This document shows positions 7,465 to 11,721 of a DNA stretch of 11,721 nt, in pieces. The translations under genes were made by a program, and so were the position numbers. The number at the start of each line of letters is the position of its first letter. The first letter of the stretch is position 1. Under the pieces are notes generated by a model, which was not told where the DNA came from, searched no databases, and worked only from the letters and a program-made list of their open reading frames with translations. Source of the DNA: Eubacteriales bacterium (GTDB lineage Bacteria > Bacillota > Clostridia > Oscillospirales > CAG-382); assembly GCA_028701715.1 (NCBI GenBank), contig JAQVQF010000054.1:1-11721 (forward strand), given 5' to 3'.

Positions 7465-7493
7465 ATAATATCATATCATATAATAAATGTCAA
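7465..7493 (-). promoter_or_regulatory. Promoter of the purine operon
   Basis: TTGACA (7493-7488) and TATTAT (7470-7465) are separated by 17 bp, with a TG-A extended -10 directly before the -10 box. Transcription should begin near 7458, a few bases before the first helix of the riboswitch. The -35 box is a perfect sigma-A match and the -10 box is one base off consensus. Confidence 0.85.
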
Positions 7494-7646
7494 TATTTCG
7501 GAAAAAAAGAACCGTAGAATATATGCCCGCATATGCGTTAAGTTTTGGGCAAAATGACACCATGATGCGGTTTTTTACCGTATTGGCTTTCATTTTACCG
7601 ATTACAATTTAAAGAAGCTATATGCTTAATGGAAATATTATTGTGT
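7494..7646. other. Divergent intergenic spacer with palindromes, no gene
   Basis: No convincing ORF or RNA gene lies between the two divergent promoters. It holds a perfect 8-bp palindrome GCATATGC (7529-7536) inside a larger pair of arms TGCCC (7524-7528) and GGGCA (7547-7551). Further on is a small CGGT/ACCG hairpin with a T5 loop around 7568-7580. A poly-A tract (7502-7508) lies just upstream of the pur -35 box and could act as an UP-like element. Operator function is possible but nothing matches a regulator site I can name. Confidence 0.35.
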
Positions 7647-7675
7647 TTGACAATATTAACCTGATATGATATAAT
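7639..7675 (+). promoter_or_regulatory. Promoter of the lipoprotein peptidase gene, with inverted repeat over the -35
   Basis: TTGACA (7647-7652) and TATAAT (7670-7675) are both perfect, with a 17-bp spacer and a TG-A extended -10. The predicted start of transcription is near 7682, giving a leader of about 57 nt. An inverted repeat, TATTGT, 5 bp, ACAATA (7639-7655), covers the -35 box. It could be a repressor site, although AT-rich DNA gives such repeats by chance. AAAGGAA around 7721-7727 is the probable SD, about 11 nt before the ATG. Confidence 0.85.
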
Positions 7676-7738
7676 ATTTGTGTTTATATATGTTACTTAA
7701 TTCCGAATTTACTGCACCGGAAAGGAACGGCAATAATC

Positions 7739-9517
7739 ATGAAAAGCACTATAAAACTGGTTCTCTGTGTCATCCTCACGCTTTCCGTACTTCTGACCTC
7801 GTGCGGCACCGGCCGGATTTCCGACGAATCGAGCCTTTCCGTCAGCGATACCTCGGCATCCGAAGACTCCTCCGCGATCAGCGAAACGGGCGACGACAGC
7901 TCGTATGCGGATGATTCCTCCGATTCAAGTGCCGAAACCTCCGAAGAAGAACCCGAGTTTTTACGAAACGAAATATATTTTGACGATATAGTATATGAAA
8001 CACCGGATTTTGATGAAATATACCGAAAAATCGCCTCCGTTCAATCGCTTTTCGATGAGGAAGCGGATTCCGAAGAAATCAAGAATGAATTTGAAATTCT
8101 TGTCGAGCTTATGTGGGATGTAAGCACGGCATGCGGTCTGCTCAGTATTATTCAAAGCCTTGACACAACGGATACCGAAATTTCAGACGAGCTGGTTATT
8201 CTTTCCGAAAATTTTACCAATGCTCAAAAGTATTATTATAAGCTTGCCGTAACCCTGCTGGATTCCTATTGTTCCGATATTGTTTTTGCCGAATGCACCG
8301 ATACGGAAAAGGAAGAAATACGCGAAAATGCCTTGCTTATAGACGACGAATATGTTTCGCTTACCGCGGAACTGACGGAGCTCCAAAATAAATATATAGA
8401 CCACCTGTCGCTCACAATATACGCCGAGGGAAAGGAAATGACCCTGCAGGAGGTTATGGATACCTATGGCTACTACAATTATATCAGGGCTCTCAACTAC
8501 GTCGGGGGCGAGATATATCTTGATCTTGTTAAAAAATACAAGACCATAGCCGTTAAAGCGGGATATGAAACCTATGCCGATTACGCTTACAACAATGAAT
8601 ATTACCGTGATTATACAGTAAACGACAGCAAAAAGCTGCATGCATACGTTAAGGAATATATAGCTCCGTTATATGCTCAGCTTTCAAATAAGGTTTCATA
8701 CTTTAACTCGGCGGGCGAAAGCAATCCGTTTGATTATGAGGATATAATTCTCGCTTACTCTTCGACAATGTCAGAAGACATGGTAAACGCATATAAATAT
8801 ATGAAAAAATACGGGCTTTATTCGATAGACGATAACGCCGTCAAGCAGGTGGGAGCATATACCACTTATCTTTACAGCTATGATATACCCTTCATTTTTC
8901 AGCATACCTCCGGCAATTATTCGGACATACAGACCTTTATACATGAATTCGGTCACTTTTACGCCTATTATCTCCACGGACCCGACCTGCCCTTTATGAT
9001 AGACATAGACGAAATCCATTCGCAGGCGAACGAGCTGCTTTTCCTGCCTTATTATGCCGAAATTTACGGGGAAAGCGCGTGTGAAAAGATCACGCTTTTC
9101 GAGCTTTATTCCAATTTGGATTCTATTATATCCGGGTGTCTTTTCGATGAATTCGAGCAAGCCGTTTTCGCGGGGGAATATGACAGCGTGGAGGAGCTTA
9201 ATGCGCTCTACGTTTCGATATGCGAGGAATACGGAATAACGAATGTGTCCGAATACGGCTGGGTGCGAATACAACACCTTTTCCTCTACCCGTTCTATTA
9301 TATCAGCTATGCCGTATCGCTTATCCCTTCCCTTGAGATATATTCGGCATCTATCGATGAACGCGATATAGGTATAGCGATGTATAATGAGCTTTTGGAA
9401 GAATCCCTAAACTGTACCGGCTTTATGGATCTAATGAACAATTCGGGCTTTGCCAATCCCTTTGATGAAGCAACCATAATCGATATTGCGGAAACAGTAA
9501 AAAACCTTATCAATTGA
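7739..9517 (+). CDS. Lipoprotein M3-family zinc oligopeptidase (PepF-like)
   Basis: A lipoprotein signal peptide (residues 1-21, Lys near the start, hydrophobic core, lipobox Leu-Thr-Ser-Cys22) predicts export and lipid anchoring on the outer face of the membrane. Residues 23-75 are a Ser/Asp/Glu-rich tether. The rest, to residue 592, looks like an M3B oligoendopeptidase F-type fold. It has QVGAYTTY near 370, the zinc motif HEFGH (His402, catalytic Glu403, His406), and DEIHSQANE, whose Glu425 is the likely third zinc ligand and Glu432 a conserved companion. WVRIQHLFLYPFYYISYA (508-525) supplies the His/Tyr residues that line the M3 active site. It probably trims short peptides at the cell surface. 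M3 enzymes are more often cytosolic, so the anchor is notable. The assignment is by motif order; overall similarity to characterised PepF appears low. Confidence 0.85.
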   Translation: MKSTIKLVLCVILTLSVLLTSCGTGRISDESSLSVSDTSASEDSSAISETGDDSSYADDSSDSSAETSEEEPEFLRNEIYFDDIVYETPDFDEIYRKIASVQSLFDEEADSEEIKNEFEILVELMWDVSTACGLLSIIQSLDTTDTEISDELVILSENFTNAQKYYYKLAVTLLDSYCSDIVFAECTDTEKEEIRENALLIDDEYVSLTAELTELQNKYIDHLSLTIYAEGKEMTLQEVMDTYGYYNYIRALNYVGGEIYLDLVKKYKTIAVKAGYETYADYAYNNEYYRDYTVNDSKKLHAYVKEYIAPLYAQLSNKVSYFNSAGESNPFDYEDIILAYSSTMSEDMVNAYKYMKKYGLYSIDDNAVKQVGAYTTYLYSYDIPFIFQHTSGNYSDIQTFIHEFGHFYAYYLHGPDLPFMIDIDEIHSQANELLFLPYYAEIYGESACEKITLFELYSNLDSIISGCLFDEFEQAVFAGEYDSVEELNALYVSICEEYGITNVSEYGWVRIQHLFLYPFYYISYAVSLIPSLEIYSASIDERDIGIAMYNELLEESLNCTGFMDLMNNSGFANPFDEATIIDIAETVKNLIN

Positions 9518-9605
9518 AATCCGGCCTTCGTTTCCTGCATAAAAAACAGAAAGGAGCGCGCAGATTATGTTGTCTTGCATTATTATTTGCGCCAATAATT
9601 AAAGC
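9518..9605 (+). promoter_or_regulatory. pyk leader with SD-led 11-codon mini-ORF and hairpin
   Basis: The only good SD in this gap, AAGGAG (9551-9556), is 10 nt before ATG 9567. That ATG opens an 11-codon frame (MLSCIIICANN) ending in TAA at 9600-9602, just 3 nt before the pyk ATG and in the same frame as pyk. No SD lies close to the pyk start. A hairpin pairs 9558-9565 with 9585-9592 (GCGCA with TGCGC at its base, one G-U) and extends three more pairs past a mismatch, burying the mini-ORF start. Two readings fit. The mini-ORF may be a leader peptide coupled to pyk, or the hairpin may shorten the distance between the SD and the pyk ATG. No promoter or terminator is evident in the gap, so pyk may be co-transcribed with the peptidase gene. 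Confidence 0.5.
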
Positions 9606-11039
9606 ATGGGCATTTCATTAAAAAAAACAAAGATAGTGTGCACGCTCGGACCTTCAAGCCGCTGTAAAGATACGGTACGCGATATGCTGCTTTCGGGTAT
9701 GAATGTTGCGAGGCTTAACTTTTCCCACGGTACTCATAAGCACCATGCGGATACCATCGCCATGTTCCGGAAGGTACGCGACGAACTCGGATTGCCCGCC
9801 GCCGTTATGCTGGATACGAGAGGTCCGGAAATACGCACGGGCGAATTCGAATGTCCCGTATTCCTTAAAGAAGGTCAAAAATATATCATCACAACGGATA
9901 CAATACCCGGAACCGAAGCTTCATGTAACATATCCTACGCCGAGCTGCCGAAGCAAATTAAGGAAAACGGCTGTATATTGATAGATGACGGGAAAGTAAG
10001 GCTTCGGGTTGACAGCACAACGGATAAAGAAATTTACTGTACGGTTGCGGACGGCGGTATTGTTTCAAGTCACAAAGGGGTTAATGTGCCGGAAATTCCT
10101 CTTGATATGACATATATCAGTCAAAAGGATAAGGAAGACTTGTTGTTCGGTATAGAACAGGATGTGGACTATATTGCCGCATCGTTCGTACGCAGAGAAG
10201 AGGATATAATTGCTCTCCGCAGCTTCCTTGACATTAACGGCGGAAGCAGCATTAAAATCATTGCAAAAATTGAAAATCAAGAGGGTGTGAAAAATTTTAA
10301 ATCCATTCTCAACCGCGCTGACGGAATTATGGTGGCAAGAGGCGACATGGGAGTGGAAATTCCGTACGAATTGCTTCCGGGTATACAGAAACGCTTTATA
10401 AGAGAATGCTATCAATCGGGCAAAATAGTCATAACCGCGACTCAACTGCTCGAAAGCATGATCGAAAGCAAACGTCCGACCAGAGCCGAGATAACCGACG
10501 TGGCAAATGCGGTCTTCGACGGCACAAGCGCCGTCATGCTTTCAGGCGAAACGGCAAGCGGAAAATACCCGGTGGAATCTGTCAGGACTATGGTTAAAAT
10601 AGCCGAACAGGCCGAAAAGGATGCCTTTGATTTAAATATCTATAAAAGCCTAAGCCCTTCCCATGATATAACGGATATAACCAATGCAATAAGCGCCGCC
10701 GCTTGTACGACCGCAGACCAAATGAATGCGAAAGCCATAATCGCCGACACCACAACCGGAACCGCAGCCCGTCGAGTGTCCAAATACCGTCCTTCGCAAA
10801 TAATAATTGCCGCGACGCCTTTTGAAAAAACCTACCATCAAATGTCTATGTCTTGGGGGGTATATCCTGTTTTGCTCCCGAAAAACCTGGACGATATAAA
10901 CGCTCTGTTTTCCGCGGCTGTCGAAAGCGCAAAGGTAAACGGGCTGATTTCTGTCGGCGATTCGGTTGTGCTCACAGCCGGAGTTCCGTTGAAAATCAAA
11001 GGCAATACCAATATGCTGAAGGTGCAGATCGTCAAATAA
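9606..11039 (+). CDS. pyk: Pyruvate kinase
   Basis: This cytoplasmic enzyme makes pyruvate and ATP from phosphoenolpyruvate and ADP, the last step of glycolysis. At 477 residues it is a standard short form without the extra C-terminal PEP-utilising domain found in Bacillus enzymes. Motifs in order are TKIVCTLGPSS (8-18), ARLNFSHG (35-42), LDTRGPEIRTG in the first barrel strand region, and IIAKIENQEGV with catalytic Lys221 and metal ligand Glu223. VARGDMGVEIP follows with metal ligand Asp247, then ITATQLLESMIESKRPTRAE and SAVMLSGETASGKYPVE. The C-terminal domain contains ARRVSKYRP. The ATG at 9606 gives the family's usual N-terminus but lacks a nearby SD, which makes its translation start unusual. 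It has no functional link to the purine genes beyond general metabolism. Confidence 0.98.
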   Translation: MGISLKKTKIVCTLGPSSRCKDTVRDMLLSGMNVARLNFSHGTHKHHADTIAMFRKVRDELGLPAAVMLDTRGPEIRTGEFECPVFLKEGQKYIITTDTIPGTEASCNISYAELPKQIKENGCILIDDGKVRLRVDSTTDKEIYCTVADGGIVSSHKGVNVPEIPLDMTYISQKDKEDLLFGIEQDVDYIAASFVRREEDIIALRSFLDINGGSSIKIIAKIENQEGVKNFKSILNRADGIMVARGDMGVEIPYELLPGIQKRFIRECYQSGKIVITATQLLESMIESKRPTRAEITDVANAVFDGTSAVMLSGETASGKYPVESVRTMVKIAEQAEKDAFDLNIYKSLSPSHDITDITNAISAAACTTADQMNAKAIIADTTTGTAARRVSKYRPSQIIIAATPFEKTYHQMSMSWGVYPVLLPKNLDDINALFSAAVESAKVNGLISVGDSVVLTAGVPLKIKGNTNMLKVQIVK

Positions 11040-11054
11040 ATCCATCTTATTGAT

Positions 11055-11076
11055 CGGATTTCCGGTTATAAATCCG
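11055..11076 (+). terminator. Hairpin after pyk, weak terminator candidate
   Basis: CGGATTT (11055-11061) and AAATCCG (11070-11076) form a perfect 7-bp stem with an 8-nt loop, 15 nt after the pyk stop. No T-run follows on either strand, so intrinsic termination is doubtful. It may only protect the 3' end of the mRNA. Confidence 0.3.
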
Positions 11077-11082
11077 TCGGCG

Positions 11083-11113
11083 TTAAACAGTATTATCATA
11101 AAAAATATATAAT
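11083..11113 (+). promoter_or_regulatory. Weak promoter candidate for the right-edge gene
   Basis: A good -10 box, TATAAT (11108-11113), is preceded by TTAAAC (11083-11088) with a long 19-bp spacer. The stretch is AT-rich, so chance matches are likely. If real, transcription would begin near 11120, about 45 nt before the ATG. Confidence 0.3.
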
Positions 11114-11165
11114 GATTCTCCCAAGCAATGAAAAAAAGAGAAAAGCAATTAAAGGGGGTGATTTT

Positions 11166-11721
11166 ATGAAAGTGCGTGTATTTGATAGTGCGCAAAATAC
11201 ATATTTCAAGTCAGAGGTTTTTGCAAGAATCAACACAGGTTGGTATGAAAAACAATTAGTTTTAGTCCCATCAAACGACGGTGGATATATTAAATTTTTT
11301 GACTTTATTGATAAAAGTAGCGAAAATAACCCTGCACTTATAAATACTATCGTTTCCGGTGTTCCCTCCGACTGGGTAAATATAAAATCCGACTCTGTAA
11401 GCAAACAGTTGAATGATTATACTGGTTTTCTTAATTCGGATGTATTGTTTTTTGAGTTTATCGGATACCCATGGATATTTGAAAATAAATCAATAATGGT
11501 TGAATTGCTAAAAGGAAAATCAATTCCATATAAAAACAGTATTTTTGAAAATAAAATCGCTTCTACTGATATATCGGGTTGGAACTATGTTGAAACACAG
11601 GATGATGCCGAGCGTTTAATAAAACAAGCACGCGGATTTCATGATTCTGTAATTAACAAACTTAATTACATAAGTGGATCCTACGTGAACAGAGATCGTT
11701 CAATATATCCCTTTGATAACC
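11166..11721 (+). CDS. Unrecognised protein, N-terminal part (runs off right edge)
   Basis: The frame is open for 185 codons to the window end. The start is very well supported: AAAGGGGGTGA (11151-11161), almost fully complementary to the 16S rRNA tail, lies 4 nt before the ATG. An in-frame ATG at 11112 would add 18 residues but has no SD. The protein has no signal peptide or membrane segment in the visible part and appears soluble. It is rich in Asn, Ser, Ile and aromatic residues, with INTGWYEKQLVLVP near 22-35, EFIGYPWIFENKS near 97-109, and GFHDSVINKLNYISGSYV near 157-174. I recognise no domain or catalytic motif. Codon use (many AAA, AAT, ATT, TTT, TTA) is clearly more AT-rich than in pyk or the pur genes, which suggests recent acquisition or weak selection. 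Confidence 0.8.
   Translation, partial: MKVRVFDSAQNTYFKSEVFARINTGWYEKQLVLVPSNDGGYIKFFDFIDKSSENNPALINTIVSGVPSDWVNIKSDSVSKQLNDYTGFLNSDVLFFEFIGYPWIFENKSIMVELLKGKSIPYKNSIFENKIASTDISGWNYVETQDDAERLIKQARGFHDSVINKLNYISGSYVNRDRSIYPFDN

Noticed and set aside
7494..7505. Possible PurR box (CCGAA core) upstream of the pur promoter
   Set aside because: Only a partial match to the Bacillus PurBox core is present, with no properly spaced inverted partner. A similar partial match occurs near 7702-7706 in the unrelated peptidase leader.
7861..7965. Ser/Asp/Glu-rich stretch as a possible repeat array
   Set aside because: Codons are mixed and there is no fixed repeat unit. It is a low-complexity tether, not a tandem repeat or CRISPR-like array.
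8183..8641. 152-codon hydrophobic-looking minus-strand frame
   Set aside because: It lies wholly antisense to the peptidase gene. Its hydrophobic character is the reverse complement of Glu/Asp/Lys/Tyr-rich codons.
11112..11165. In-frame upstream ATG at 11112 for the right-edge gene
   Set aside because: There is no SD before it, it overlaps the best -10 box, and a near-perfect SD stands directly before 11166.
10650..11195. 181-codon open frame on the minus strand
   Set aside because: It is antisense to the C-terminal part of pyk, has no SD or family motif, and runs into a non-coding spacer.

Overview
The window looks like chromosomal DNA from an anaerobic clostridial Firmicute of roughly Oscillospiraceae/Ruminococcaceae type. 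That is an inference from several signs: strong Shine-Dalgarno (SD) sites, sigma-A style promoters, a clostridial long-chain PurL start, an iron-sulfur-type PurF, a ZTP riboswitch, and a stand-alone IMP cyclohydrolase next to a stand-alone AICAR formyltransferase. No rRNA, tRNA, CRISPR array, insertion sequence or other mobile element was seen.

Region 1 (1-7493, all minus strand) is a de novo purine operon. In transcription order it reads: promoter (7493-7465), ZTP riboswitch (7449-7341), intrinsic terminator (7344-7306), purE, purF, purM, purN, an IMP cyclohydrolase of the archaeal PurO type, a PurH lacking its cyclohydrolase half, purD, and the first 89 codons of purL, which runs off the left edge. 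Genes are spaced by -1 to 32 nt except for a 138-nt purF-purM gap with two look-alike hairpins. PurF makes phosphoribosylamine, PurD GAR, PurN FGAR, PurL FGAM, PurM AIR and PurE CAIR. The steps from CAIR to AICAR (PurC, PurB) are not encoded here. The formyltransferase and PurO then finish IMP as two separate proteins instead of one bifunctional PurH. The riboswitch senses ZTP/ZMP, which builds up when 10-formyl-tetrahydrofolate is short. This suits an operon that contains two 10-formyl-THF-dependent enzymes.

Region 2 (7494-7738) is a divergent intergenic region. The pur promoter and a near-perfect consensus promoter for the rightward gene share an 11-bp sequence at the same place in each promoter.

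Region 3 (7739-11039, plus strand) holds a surface lipoprotein zinc peptidase of the M3 (oligoendopeptidase F-like) family with a Ser/Asp/Glu-rich tether, then pyruvate kinase (pyk). pyk has an unusual leader: its only good SD site serves an 11-codon in-frame mini-ORF, and a hairpin lies between that SD and the pyk start.

Region 4 (11040-11721) has a short spacer and then an AT-rich ORF with an excellent SD site, open at the right edge. It matches no family I recognise and looks compositionally different from its neighbours.
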